DNA of 64,000 nt from the NCBI RefSeq assembly GCF_027925245.1, contig NZ_BSDP01000001.1:1116001-1180000 (forward strand), given 5' to 3'. Position numbers and translations under genes: made by a program. Positions 17,422 to 25,457 of this stretch are shown in pieces. The stretch is from Agromyces rhizosphaerae. Its GTDB lineage: Bacteria > Actinomycetota > Actinomycetes > Actinomycetales > Microbacteriaceae. The notes below the pieces were generated by a model. That model ran no database searches, was not told the origin of the DNA, and saw nothing but the letters and a program-made list of their open reading frames with translations. Positions within the stretch are counted from its first letter, which is position 1. Every line of letters begins with the position of its first letter.

Positions 17422-19179
17422 ATGATCGTGCACAACGATGCCGCGCGTTCGTCGCGCGCCGACTCCGAGGCATCCGACCCGACCCCCGAGTGGTGGCGCA
17501 CCGCGGTGATCTACCAGATCTACCCGCGCTCGTTCGCCGACGCGAACGGCGACGGCGTGGGTGATCTCCGCGGCATCACGTCGCGCCTCGGCGCCCTGGC
17601 CGAGCTCGGCATCGACGCCATCTGGCTCTCGCCGTTCTTCACCTCGCCCCAGAAGGACGCCGGCTACGACGTGGCCGACTACTGCGATGTCGACCCGATC
17701 TTCGGCGACCTCGCCGACTTCGACGCCATGCAGGCGGAGGCGCACCGACTGGGCATCCGGGTCATCGTCGACCTCGTGCCGAACCACTCCTCCGACCAGC
17801 ATCCGTGGTTCCAGGCCGCCCTCGCCGCACCGGCCGGCAGCCCCGAGCGCGCGCGCTACATGTTCCGCGACGGGAAGGGCGCAGACGGCGCAGAGCCGCC
17901 GAACAACTGGCAGTCGGTGTTCGGCGGACCGCAGTGGACCCGCATCACGGAGCCCGACGGCACGCCCGGCCAGTGGTACCTGCACATCTTCGACTCCTCG
18001 CAGCCCGACTTCGACTGGACCAACGAGGAGGTGCGCGAGGAGTTCCGGCGCATCCTGCGGTTCTGGCTCGACCGCGGCGTGGACGGGTTCCGCGTCGACG
18101 TGGCGCACGGCCTGATCAAGGCCGACGGGCTGCCCGACTACACCCCGCCCGCCGAGGGCGGCAGCATGGGCGGCGGCGGCGACGCCGCCGCGGCGGTGGC
18201 GGAGCCCGCGCACGACGACGCGGTCGCCGACCACCACGACCACGCCGGCGGCGCCCCGTACTGGGGGCAGGACGGCGTGCACGAGATCTACCGCGACTGG
18301 CGGAAGCTGCTCGACGAGTACCCCGGCGAGCGCATCCTCGCCGCCGAGGCGTGGGTCGACCCGCTCACGCGCATCGCCAAGTGGGTGCGACCCGACGAGA
18401 TGCACCAGGCGTTCAACTTCGCCTACCTCGAGACCGGCTGGGACGCCGAGGACCTCCGCACCGTGATCGACGCGTCCATCGCGGCCTTCGGCGGCGTCGG
18501 CGCCCCGAGCACCTGGGTGCTCTCGAACCACGACGTGGTGCGCCACGCGTCGCGCCACGCGCTCGGCGCCGAGAACCCGCAGGGCCACGGCATCGGGCCG
18601 AAGTCGCCCGGCCTGCCCGACCAGGAGGTCGGACTGCGCCGCGCCCGCGCCGCGTCGGCCGTCATGCTCGCGCTGCCGGGCTCCGCCTACGTCTACCAGG
18701 GCGAGGAGCTCGGGCTGCCGGAGGTCATCCACCTGCCCGACGACTCCCGCCAGGACCCGACCTGGTTCCGCACCGAGGGCGAGCGCTACGGCCGCGACGG
18801 CTGCCGCGTGCCGATCCCGTGGGAGTCGGACGCGCCCTCCTACGGCTTCGGGCCGACGGATGCCTCCTGGCTGCCGCAGCCCGACATGTGGACCGACTAC
18901 GCGCGGGACCAGCAGTCGGGCGACCCTCGCTCGACCCTCGAGCTGTACCGCTCCGCGCTGTCGCTGCGGCGCTCGCACGAGCTCGGCGCCGGGAGCGTCG
19001 AGTGGCTCCCGGCCTCCGGGGGCCCCGTGCTGGCGTTCCGCAACGGCGACGTGACGGTGGTCGCGAACACGGGCGACGCGCCGGTCGCGCTGCCCGCCGG
19101 CCAGGTGCTGCTGGCATCGGGCCCGCTCGGCGACGGGACGCTGCCCGTGGACACGACCGTGTGGATGAGCGCGGAGTAG
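17422..19179 (+). CDS. Alpha-glucosidase / oligo-1,6-glucosidase, GH13
   Basis: A 585-residue cytosolic GH13 enzyme releasing glucose from maltodextrins. All four conserved regions are visible: DLVPNHSS (117-124), GFRVDVAH with nucleophile Asp226, AAEAWV with acid/base Glu309, and SNHD with Asp371. Between the nucleophile and acid/base regions lies a Gly/Ala/His/Asp-rich insert (about 244-278) in the loop after strand 4, longer than in classical oligo-1,6-glucosidases. ATG 17422 is chosen by the leaderless -10 box and by the N-terminus EWWRTAVIYQIYPRSF. It is divergent from malEFG and probably under the same repressor. A strong terminator follows. Confidence 0.9.
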   Translation: MIVHNDAARSSRADSEASDPTPEWWRTAVIYQIYPRSFADANGDGVGDLRGITSRLGALAELGIDAIWLSPFFTSPQKDAGYDVADYCDVDPIFGDLADFDAMQAEAHRLGIRVIVDLVPNHSSDQHPWFQAALAAPAGSPERARYMFRDGKGADGAEPPNNWQSVFGGPQWTRITEPDGTPGQWYLHIFDSSQPDFDWTNEEVREEFRRILRFWLDRGVDGFRVDVAHGLIKADGLPDYTPPAEGGSMGGGGDAAAAVAEPAHDDAVADHHDHAGGAPYWGQDGVHEIYRDWRKLLDEYPGERILAAEAWVDPLTRIAKWVRPDEMHQAFNFAYLETGWDAEDLRTVIDASIAAFGGVGAPSTWVLSNHDVVRHASRHALGAENPQGHGIGPKSPGLPDQEVGLRRARAASAVMLALPGSAYVYQGEELGLPEVIHLPDDSRQDPTWFRTEGERYGRDGCRVPIPWESDAPSYGFGPTDASWLPQPDMWTDYARDQQSGDPRSTLELYRSALSLRRSHELGAGSVEWLPASGGPVLAFRNGDVTVVANTGDAPVALPAGQVLLASGPLGDGTLPVDTTVWMSAE

Positions 19180-19197
19180 GGAGCACCCACTACGCAC

Positions 19198-19231
19198 GAA
19201 CGCCCGGTGGCCTGATGGCTGCCGGGCGTTC
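19198..19231. terminator. Terminator hairpin after the alpha-glucosidase gene
   Basis: GAACGCCCGG (19198-19207) pairs perfectly with CCGGGCGTTC (19222-19231) around a 14-base loop. It sits between the convergent alpha-glucosidase and M23 peptidase genes and may serve both. No T-run. Confidence 0.75.
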
Positions 19232-19297
19232 TCGCGTTCGGGGACGAGTCGCACCTCCGCGGGGTGAGGAGCGCCCTCGACCCGTGTCGGCCCGGGA

Positions 19298-21655
19298 TCA
19301 GTCGGTGTTCTCGTAGAGCCAGGCCAGAGGGTCGACCCAGTAGCCCTCGACGCCGCCGATGCGGATCTCGAAGTGCAGGTGCGGACCGGTCGACAGGCCG
19401 GTCGAGCCGACGTTGCCGACGATGTCGCCGACCTCGACGGTGTCACCGACCTGGAAGCGCATCGAGTCGTACTGCATGTGCGCGTAGACGCTGGTGACGA
19501 CCTGGCCGTCGATCACGTGGTCGATCATCATGACGACGCCGAGCGAGCCGCCGCCGTTCTGCGCCACGCTCACGACGCCGTCGGCGATGGCCTGGATCTC
19601 GGCGCCGTAGCCGGGGTTGAAGTCGATGCCGTGGTGGTTCGTCGTGCAGCCCGCGCAGCTGCGGTAGCCGTAGTAGCTGCCGATGTGCACGCCCACCGGG
19701 AACGGCCACTGGATGGTGCCGTACGGGTTGTTCGTGAACGTGTTGTCGACGCGGATGCCCGACGCGGCCGCGTACTCGGCGATCGTCGCCACCTGGTAGT
19801 TCTCGGTGTCGACCGTGAACTCGGTCGAATCGTCGCCACCCGCGTACGCGTGCATGACCTGCGGCTCGAGCCCGTTCTCGTGCAGCACCGCGACCTGCGC
19901 GGCCTGCACCTCCTCGGCGCTCAGCAGCGAGTTCGCGGGCAGTGACGTGGCCACCGTGATCATGGCGACGAAGCCCATCGCGACCAGCGAGAGGCCCTTG
20001 GCGGCCGCCGCGCGGCGGCGGGCGGCGCGGCGGGCGTCGCGCGAGGGCTTGGCCTTGGGGTGGGTGCGGGCAGCCGGGCGCGCGGTCCCGGCGGAGCGCA
20101 CGGAGTCGGTGCGGAGCCCCGGGTGATCGGCCGAGCGCATGCGGGCCGTCGACGACGAGGATGCGCGGTCACGACCGGAGGACCGCGTGCTCGCGACCGT
20201 GGAGTCGATCGCGAAGCCGGAGCCGGGGGGCGCGGTGCGCGTGTGCGCGGGCTCCGGCTCATCGAATCCGAACAGCGACCCCAGCGCGGAGGGGCCGTGG
20301 AGGTCGTCATCGCGGTCGCGGACGTCGGCGTCGTGGAGCTCGGGTTCGTCGTCCGCGGCGGCGAACGCCCCGCCGAACCCGAACGCCGCGTCGAGGTCGG
20401 AGGCGGGCGCCGACGTGGCGTCGACGGCGGGCGCTGCATCGAAGGCCGGCTCTGCTTCGAAGGCGGGCTCGGCGTCGATGGCGGGCTCGGCAAGGAATAC
20501 GGGTTCGGCGTCGAGCGCGGGCGCCGCATCGAACGTGCGGTCCGCATCGAACGCGGGCTCCGCAGCCATCGCATCGTCGCGACGGTCGTCGTCGACGGCC
20601 TCGTCCTCGAAGCCGAAGCCGAAGAGGTCGGCCGCGAGATCCTGCCGGTCGGCATCGGCGTCGGCGTCGTGGGTGTCGCGCGCCTCGCCGCGTCGGCGCG
20701 GCGACGCGGAGCGCTCGCGCGCGTCGCCCGCTCCCCGGCCCAGCAGGCGCGAGAAGAGCCCCCCGCGCGCCGCGGGTCGCTCGTCGCGCTCGACGGTCTC
20801 GGGAGCGTCGAAGACCAGGTCGCCGAACAGGGACGCACCCGGGGCCGCGGCCTCCGGCGCGGCGCCATCGGCGTTCGTGCCGCCGACGGAACCGTGGCCC
20901 GCGGAGTTGTGCGCCTCCTCGACGCGGAGGCCGAAGAGGTCCTGCTCCGCGTCGGGCTGCGCGGGAAGGTCGCGACGCTCCGGGGCGGCCTGCCGCTCCG
21001 GCGCCTGCGCCCGCGCAGGGGCGGACGTGGCCTCGTCCTCGAGGCGGCGGGAACGCCGGCTGCTCGGGGGCCGGACGTCCTGCGCCTCGGGCTGGAGCCA
21101 CGACGAGAGGTCGGGTGCGGGCGCCGCGGGTGCGGGCGGTTCGGTCTCGACGGCCTCGACCTCGAACGACTCGAACTCGCTCGCCCGGGGCCGCGCGTCG
21201 CGTCGACGCCGGAGCGGCGCTTCGGCCGGCGCGGGCGCGGGTGCGGGCACGTGGAAGTCTGGGATGCGGGGCGCTGCGGGGCGCGCCTCCGGGGCCCGGT
21301 ACTCGGGCGCGCGCGGCTCCGGCGCGCGGTACGCAGGTGCCTGCGGCTCCGGCGCGCGGTACGCGGGTGCCTGCGGGGCGGCGGGCTGCCACGACGGCGC
21401 CTGCTCGACCGGATCGGCGTCGCCGCCGAGGCTCCAGCCCTGGCCGGTGGACCGGATCACGGGGGTGTCGCTACCCGCTGCCGATCGGCTCGGATCGAGC
21501 GACGGCGTCCCGTAGTCGTACGCCGCGGCCTCGGCCGCCTCCTCCTGCCGACGCTGCTGCTCGCGGAGTTCCCGGCGCGTCAGCGGTCGCTCGCGCGACG
21601 CTGCGTGGGTGGTGCCGGTCTCGGGACCGTCCGGCACGAGGGGGAACTCGGGCAC
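19298..21655 (-). CDS. M23 (LytM-like) peptidase with long low-complexity N-terminus
   Basis: A 785-residue, single-pass membrane protein with an extracellular peptidoglycan endopeptidase-like domain. Residues 1-550 are low complexity, rich in Ala, Pro, Glu and Asp, with tandem repeats of a YRAPEP unit (about 95-125) and of FDAEPA-like units (about 365-415). A basic stretch precedes one transmembrane helix (about 554-573), so the long part is cytosolic. The M23 domain occupies about 640-785 with the zinc motif His674-x3-Asp678, His726 and HLH (759-761) all present; it should be active. GTG 21655 has a GAAAGGC site. A cell-wall remodelling role is likely; partners of the cytosolic tail are unknown. 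Confidence 0.85.
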   Translation of the reverse strand: MPEFPLVPDGPETGTTHAASRERPLTRRELREQQRRQEEAAEAAAYDYGTPSLDPSRSAAGSDTPVIRSTGQGWSLGGDADPVEQAPSWQPAAPQAPAYRAPEPQAPAYRAPEPRAPEYRAPEARPAAPRIPDFHVPAPAPAPAEAPLRRRRDARPRASEFESFEVEAVETEPPAPAAPAPDLSSWLQPEAQDVRPPSSRRSRRLEDEATSAPARAQAPERQAAPERRDLPAQPDAEQDLFGLRVEEAHNSAGHGSVGGTNADGAAPEAAAPGASLFGDLVFDAPETVERDERPAARGGLFSRLLGRGAGDARERSASPRRRGEARDTHDADADADRQDLAADLFGFGFEDEAVDDDRRDDAMAAEPAFDADRTFDAAPALDAEPVFLAEPAIDAEPAFEAEPAFDAAPAVDATSAPASDLDAAFGFGGAFAAADDEPELHDADVRDRDDDLHGPSALGSLFGFDEPEPAHTRTAPPGSGFAIDSTVASTRSSGRDRASSSSTARMRSADHPGLRTDSVRSAGTARPAARTHPKAKPSRDARRAARRRAAAAKGLSLVAMGFVAMITVATSLPANSLLSAEEVQAAQVAVLHENGLEPQVMHAYAGGDDSTEFTVDTENYQVATIAEYAAASGIRVDNTFTNNPYGTIQWPFPVGVHIGSYYGYRSCAGCTTNHHGIDFNPGYGAEIQAIADGVVSVAQNGGGSLGVVMMIDHVIDGQVVTSVYAHMQYDSMRFQVGDTVEVGDIVGNVGSTGLSTGPHLHFEIRIGGVEGYWVDPLAWLYENTD

Positions 21656-21827
21656 GAGAGCCTTTCGGCGTCGGGTCAGGTCAGTCAGGGGAGGTGCTCA
21701 TTCTGGCCTGCGCCAAAATAACGGGTTGGTAAAGGGTAACCGGAATCGGTCGCGGTTTCCATGCGTGTGGAGCGATTTCGTCCCCCTTAATGCCGACACA
21801 CGCCGGATTCCACCGATTCCGTGCGGA

Positions 21828-22634
21828 TCAGGCCTCCCAGTGCTCCGCGATCGCCCGTTCGAGCTGGTCGAACAGCGACGGCGGGGCCGCGATCAGCATG
21901 TCCGCTCCCCCGGGCGCGCCGCCGATCCCGCCGATTCGCGCACCGGCCTCCGCGGCCACGAGCCCGCCCGCCGCGTGGTCCCACGGGTTCAGGCCGGTCT
22001 CGTAGAACGCGTCGAGCCTCCCGGCGCCGACCGCCGAGAGATCGAGCGCGGCCGACCCGATGCGCCGCACGTCGCGGATGCGCGGGAGCAGCTCGGCGAC
22101 CAGCCGGCCCTGCCGCTCCTTGCGCTCGCGCACGTAGCCGAACCCGGTCGCCACCAGCGCGCGGTCGAGCTCGACGCCGTCGTTGACGTGCAGCGGGCGG
22201 TCGCCGAGCCACGCGCCCTCGCCCGCCGCCGCGGTGTAGAGCTCGCCGGCGACGGGGTTGACCACGGCGCCCGCGAGCACCGTCCAGGTCGACGGATCGA
22301 CGCCGCCCTCGACCACGGCGACGCTCACCGACCAGGCCGGGATGTCGTAGAGGAAGTTGACGGTGCCGTCGATCGGGTCGACCACCCAGGTGAGACCCGA
22401 GCTCCCCGCATCCGCTTCGCCCTCTTCGCCGTAGAACCCGTCGTCGGGCCGGTAGTCGGCGAGGATGCCGCGGATGAGCGACTCGGTGTCGCGATCGACC
22501 TGGGTGACGATGTCGATCGGCGACGACTTGGTCTCGGCGACGCTCACGCCGTGGCTGCGGCGGTCGACCGCGAAGCCCCCGGCGCGCTGCGCCACCGTCG
22601 CGGCGATCTCGAGCAGTTCCATGTGCGAGGCCAT
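21828..22634 (-). CDS. Inositol monophosphatase family protein
   Basis: A 268-residue Mg-dependent phosphatase of the IMPase/histidinol-phosphatase/CysQ superfamily. Metal ligands are Glu70 (GEEGE), Asp86 and Asp89 in VVDPIDGTVNF, and the C-terminal Asp in NPWDHAAGG. It would dephosphorylate inositol-1-phosphate or a related small phosphate; in actinobacteria HisN is another possibility, and the sequence alone does not decide. ATG 22634 is supported by a TAGCGT -10 box 7 bases upstream (leaderless), although a second Met at residue 5 exists. It is a single-gene unit. Confidence 0.87.
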   Translation of the reverse strand: MASHMELLEIAATVAQRAGGFAVDRRSHGVSVAETKSSPIDIVTQVDRDTESLIRGILADYRPDDGFYGEEGEADAGSSGLTWVVDPIDGTVNFLYDIPAWSVSVAVVEGGVDPSTWTVLAGAVVNPVAGELYTAAAGEGAWLGDRPLHVNDGVELDRALVATGFGYVRERKERQGRLVAELLPRIRDVRRIGSAALDLSAVGAGRLDAFYETGLNPWDHAAGGLVAAEAGARIGGIGGAPGGADMLIAAPPSLFDQLERAIAEHWEA

Positions 22635-22641
22635 GCACGCA

Positions 22642-22647
22642 ACGCTA
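22642..22647 (-). promoter_or_regulatory. -10 element TAGCGT, leaderless inositol monophosphatase gene
   Basis: TAGCGT on the minus strand lies 7 bases before ATG 22634. Confidence 0.55.
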
Positions 22648-22676
22648 CGGCCTCACCGGCGGCGCCGGATACGACG

Positions 22677-22708
22677 AACCCCTCCGCGACGCGAGTCGGG
22701 AGGGGTTT
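22677..22708 (-). terminator. Terminator after tRNA-Tyr
   Basis: The arms AACCCCTCC (22677-22685) and GGAGGGGTT (22699-22707) form a 9-bp stem 29 bases beyond the tRNA-Tyr 3' end. It lies between the tRNA and the inositol monophosphatase promoter. Confidence 0.7.
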
Positions 22709-22736
22709 CGTGCTGGTCGGAATCTGCTTCCGCACA

Positions 22737-22821
22737 TGGTGGCGAGTGAGGGATTCGAACCCCCGAAGGCTGAGCCGTCTGATTTACAGTCAGATCCCTT
22801 TGGCCGCTAGGGTAACTCGCC
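22737..22821 (-). tRNA. tRNA-Tyr (GTA anticodon), CCA encoded
   Basis: An 85-base class II tRNA on the minus strand. The acceptor is GGCGAGT/ACTCGCC with discriminator A, the anticodon loop CTGTAAA holds GTA, there is a long variable arm, and the T arm reads GGGGG-TTCGAAT-CCCTC. The 3' CCA is encoded (22739-22737), unlike the Met and Thr tRNAs here. Confidence 0.93.
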
Positions 22822-22861
22822 GTGGCGCCTGGTCTCATGGGCATGCGACCGCGGCCACACA

Positions 22862-22891
22862 AGCATACTCGGCACTCGGCCGAGCGTGAAA
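22862..22891 (-). promoter_or_regulatory. Probable tRNA-Tyr promoter
   Basis: TTTCAC (22891-22886) and TATGCT (22867-22862) are spaced 18 bases apart on the minus strand, 40 bases upstream of the tRNA. Confidence 0.45.
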
Positions 22892-22955
22892 TCGAGGGCG
22901 GATGCCGCGGGGCCTCCGGATTCGGACGCGCCACGCGGCCTGGTGCGGCGATGCC

Positions 22956-23480
22956 TCAGTTGTTCCAGCGGGTCGGCTGCCCGCGCAGGCCCGACCGCGC
23001 GATCACGCGCTGGATGGTGAGGCCGCGCTCGTCCGGGTCGCCGACGAAGTGGATCTCGCGCAGGCCCTGGTCCTGCGCCGCCGACTCGAAGATGAAGTGG
23101 CCGTAGCCGAGGATGCGGCCGATGAACGGCTTGTGCACCGAGATGTCGAGGATTCGCTGAATCGGCATGGTCGCGATGTTGCGGGTGAAGATGCCGTGCA
23201 CGCGGAACACGCGCATGTTCGTGATGACGAAGCGGTCCATGTGCACCGCCGCCGCGCGCCAGATCGCGTGCACGAGCAGCCCCGCGCTCAGCAGCGAGAT
23301 CACCCAGTCGATCGGGCGGGGCGTCCAGATCAGCAGGATGAGCACCAGGAGACCGGCGGCCGCCTCGAGCACCGGCCCGATGTACGCCGCCCACTGCTTG
23401 CGCACCTCGTCGATGATGATCTCGCCCTCGTCGGCGATGAGGTGGCGCTCGACCCTCGGATCGAGTTCGAACGGCTCCAT
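22956..23480 (-). CDS. PH-domain membrane protein (bPH_2/DUF304)
   Basis: A 174-residue membrane protein. A short cytosolic N-terminus is followed by two adjacent transmembrane helices (about 34-52 and 58-78), then a bacterial pleckstrin-homology fold reading DRFVITNMRVFRVHGIFTRN and ending QPTRWNN. The family is widespread in actinobacteria and its function is not established. ATG 23480 has a GAGGAC site just upstream. The 54-residue gene ends 18 bases upstream on the same strand, so the two probably form an operon. Confidence 0.82.
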   Translation of the reverse strand: MEPFELDPRVERHLIADEGEIIIDEVRKQWAAYIGPVLEAAAGLLVLILLIWTPRPIDWVISLLSAGLLVHAIWRAAAVHMDRFVITNMRVFRVHGIFTRNIATMPIQRILDISVHKPFIGRILGYGHFIFESAAQDQGLREIHFVGDPDERGLTIQRVIARSGLRGQPTRWNN

Positions 23481-23498
23481 GTCCTCGTTCGCCCGGGC

Positions 23499-23663
23499 TC
23501 AGGAGACCAGCGACGTGAAGAAGGTTCCCACGGACGCGATCGCGCCCCAGACGGCATCGAAGGCGCCCTGCACCGCCGCTGCGGCGTCCTCAGGCCTGCT
23601 CACCATGTAGAACAGGGCGAAGACCACCACCGCGGTGATGAGAATGCGCTTGACCCACTTCAC
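23499..23663 (-). CDS. Small single-pass membrane protein, 54 residues
   Basis: A short gene coding for a basic start (VKWVKR), one transmembrane helix (about residues 6-22), and an amphipathic, Ala-rich tail ending TFFTSLVS. GTG 23663 has a good ribosome site, GAAAGGA, 6 bases upstream, which is the main support beyond composition. It lies 18 bases upstream of the PH-domain gene. Function unknown; no motif was recognised. Confidence 0.65.
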   Translation of the reverse strand: MKWVKRILITAVVVFALFYMVSRPEDAAAAVQGAFDAVWGAIASVGTFFTSLVS

Positions 23664-23868
23664 ACGTAGTCCTTTCGAGTACAGCGGTGGGCCCAGCCGC
23701 CCCCGGTGGGCAGGCCCCGACTGCGTACTGTCTACCCCAACCGTTCCCCGATCGCCAACGCGCCGCGCCCTCCGTGGTCGAATTGCCCGGATCGGTAGGA
23801 TGGCCGAGGCGCAGCGTGCACGGCGAGGGCCCGCACCTGCGCCGCATCCGTCGCCGGAGGAGGGGGAC

Positions 23869-24891
23869 ATGGCAGGGATCGAGGAGGTCGCGAAGCTCGC
23901 GGGCGTCTCCACGGCGACCGTGTCGCGCGCCCTCAGCGGACGCGGGCCCGTCTCGGAGGCCACCAAGCTGCGCGTGGTCGCGGCCGCCGCCGAACTCGGC
24001 TACGTCGTCTCGTCGAACGCCTCCAGCCTGGCGTCCGGGCGCATGCGCAACATCGGCGTCGTCATCCCCTTCCTCGACCGGTGGTTCTTCTCCTCGGTGC
24101 TCGAGGGCGCGCAGCACGCGCTGCTGCGCAACGGATACGACCTGACGCTCTACAACCTCTCGGGCGAGGGCTCCGAGCGCCAGAGCGTGTTCGAGCACTT
24201 CCTGCTGCGGCAGCGCGTCGACGCCGTGATCGCCGTCTCGCTCGAGCTGACCGAGGCCGAGGTCGCCCGGCTGCACGCGCTCGACAAGCCGCTCGTCGGC
24301 GTCGGCGGCCCGATCCCGGGCGTGCGCACGCTCACGATCGACGACGTGGCCATCTCCCGGCTCGCCACCGAGCACCTGCTCGCGCTCGGCCACACGCGCA
24401 TCGCGCACATCGGCGGCACGCACGAGTTCGACCTCGACTTCCACCTTCCGACGAATCGGCGCCTCGGCTACGAGGCCGCGCTCGTCGACGCCGGCTACGC
24501 GGTCGACCCGTCGCTGTTCGCGCCGGCCGACTTCAGCATCAAGGGCGGGTACCACGCGGCGAAGCAGCTGCTCGGGGTGCCGCGCGACCGGCCGACCGCG
24601 ATCTTCGCCGCATCCGACGAGATGGCGATCGGGTCGATCCTCGCCGCGCGCGACCTCGGCCTGAGCGTGCCGGGCGACGTGTCGATCGCGGGCATCGACG
24701 ACCACGACCTCGCCGATTTCTTCGGCCTCACGACCGTCGCGCAGTTCCCGCGGCAGCAGGGTGAGCGCGCGGTCGAGATCCTGCTCGAGCAACTGCAGCC
24801 GACGGATGCCCCGCCGGGGCAGGCCGACACCCGACTGCCCTACGAGCTCATCGTGCGAGCGAGCACCGCGCGCCCGAGCCCCAGCGCCTGA
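23869..24891 (+). CDS. LacI-family transcriptional regulator
   Basis: A 340-residue LacI/GalR regulator. The helix-turn-helix is residues 2-25 (IEEVAKLAGVSTATVSRALS), followed by the hinge helix with SSNASSLASGR, which inserts in the centre of palindromic operators. The effector domain is complete, with DEMAIGSILAARDLG and SVPGDVSIAGIDDHDLADFF. ATG 23869 has GGAGGAGGGGG upstream. It stands alone. Candidate targets are the AAGCGCTT operators at 17.3 and 57.2-57.3 kb, since it is the only intact LacI gene in the window, but a regulator elsewhere cannot be excluded. Confidence 0.9.
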   Translation: MAGIEEVAKLAGVSTATVSRALSGRGPVSEATKLRVVAAAAELGYVVSSNASSLASGRMRNIGVVIPFLDRWFFSSVLEGAQHALLRNGYDLTLYNLSGEGSERQSVFEHFLLRQRVDAVIAVSLELTEAEVARLHALDKPLVGVGGPIPGVRTLTIDDVAISRLATEHLLALGHTRIAHIGGTHEFDLDFHLPTNRRLGYEAALVDAGYAVDPSLFAPADFSIKGGYHAAKQLLGVPRDRPTAIFAASDEMAIGSILAARDLGLSVPGDVSIAGIDDHDLADFFGLTTVAQFPRQQGERAVEILLEQLQPTDAPPGQADTRLPYELIVRASTARPSPSA

Positions 24892-24946
24892 CCCGGGGCA
24901 TCCGCTCGCCCTGCCGTTCCTGACAGCCCGCGGCATGCGCGCTGGC

Positions 24947-24952
24947 TAGACT
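24947..24952 (+). promoter_or_regulatory. -10 element TAGACT, leaderless yajQ
   Basis: TAGACT ends 7 bases before ATG 24960. No good -35 is evident. Confidence 0.55.
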
Positions 24953-24959
24953 TGCGGGC

Positions 24960-25448
24960 ATGGCAGATTCGACGTTCGACGTGGTCAGCAAGGTCGACAA
25001 GATGGAGGCCGACAACGCGGTCAACCAGGCCCGCAAGGAGATCGACCAGCGGTACGACTTCCGCGGCGTGGGGGCATCCGTCGAGTTCAGCGGCGAGAAG
25101 ATCCTGCTGAAGGCGAACTCCGAGGAGCGCGTGAAGGCCGTGCTCGACGTCATGCAGTCGAAGTTCGTCAAGCGCGGCATCTCGCTGAAGAGCCTCGACG
25201 CGGGCGAGCCGTATGCCTCGGGCAAGGAGTACCGCCTCGAGGTCGGGCTCAAGCAGGGCATCGACCAGGAGCACGCGAAGAAGATCGGCAAGCTCATCCG
25301 CGACGAGGCGCCGAAGTCGGTGAAGTCGCAGATCCAGGGCGACGAGCTGCGCGTCTCGTCGAAGAGCCGCGACGACCTGCAGGCGACCATCGCGCTGCTC
25401 AAGGGCGCCGACCTCGACGTCGACCTGCAGTTCGTGAACTTCCGGTAG
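24960..25448 (+). CDS. yajQ: YajQ-family nucleotide-binding protein
   Basis: A 162-residue YajQ/DUF520 protein. The whole length fits the family: [10 protein letters not shown] at the N-terminus, [13 protein letters not shown] near residue 24, [18 protein letters not shown] in the second half, and [10 protein letters not shown] at the end. Members bind cyclic di-GMP in Xanthomonas and tRNA or nucleotides elsewhere; which ligand applies in actinobacteria is not settled. It is transcribed from a leaderless-type promoter and is convergent with the hydrolase 9 bases away. Confidence 0.93.
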   Translation: MADSTFDVVSKVDKMEADNAVNQARKEIDQRYDFRGVGASVEFSGEKILLKANSEERVKAVLDVMQSKFVKRGISLKSLDAGEPYASGKEYRLEVGLKQGIDQEHAKKIGKLIRDEAPKSVKSQIQGDELRVSSKSRDDLQATIALLKGADLDVDLQFVNFR

Positions 25449-25457
25449 GCGGGGCAC

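Noticed and set aside
17396..17564. GGAGG followed by ATG 17403 before the alpha-glucosidase
   Set aside because: It opens an out-of-frame Arg-rich reading frame overlapping the enzyme gene. The leaderless -10 box and the protein's conserved N-terminus both favour ATG 17422.
20161..21732. Long Arg-rich plus-strand frame over the M23 gene
   Set aside because: Antisense shadow of a repeat-rich region; no ribosome site or recognisable domain.
21656..21827. Possible c-di-AMP (ydaO-type) riboswitch before the M23 peptidase
   Set aside because: Wall hydrolases often have one, but the conserved core segments could not be found in this 172-base gap; a covariance-model scan would be needed. I see only a short AT-rich patch.
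23769..23868. Leaderless start for the LacI gene from TAGGAT at 23796-23801
   Set aside because: The box lies 67 bases before ATG 23869, and a strong GGAGGAGG ribosome site is present, so a leadered transcript is more likely.
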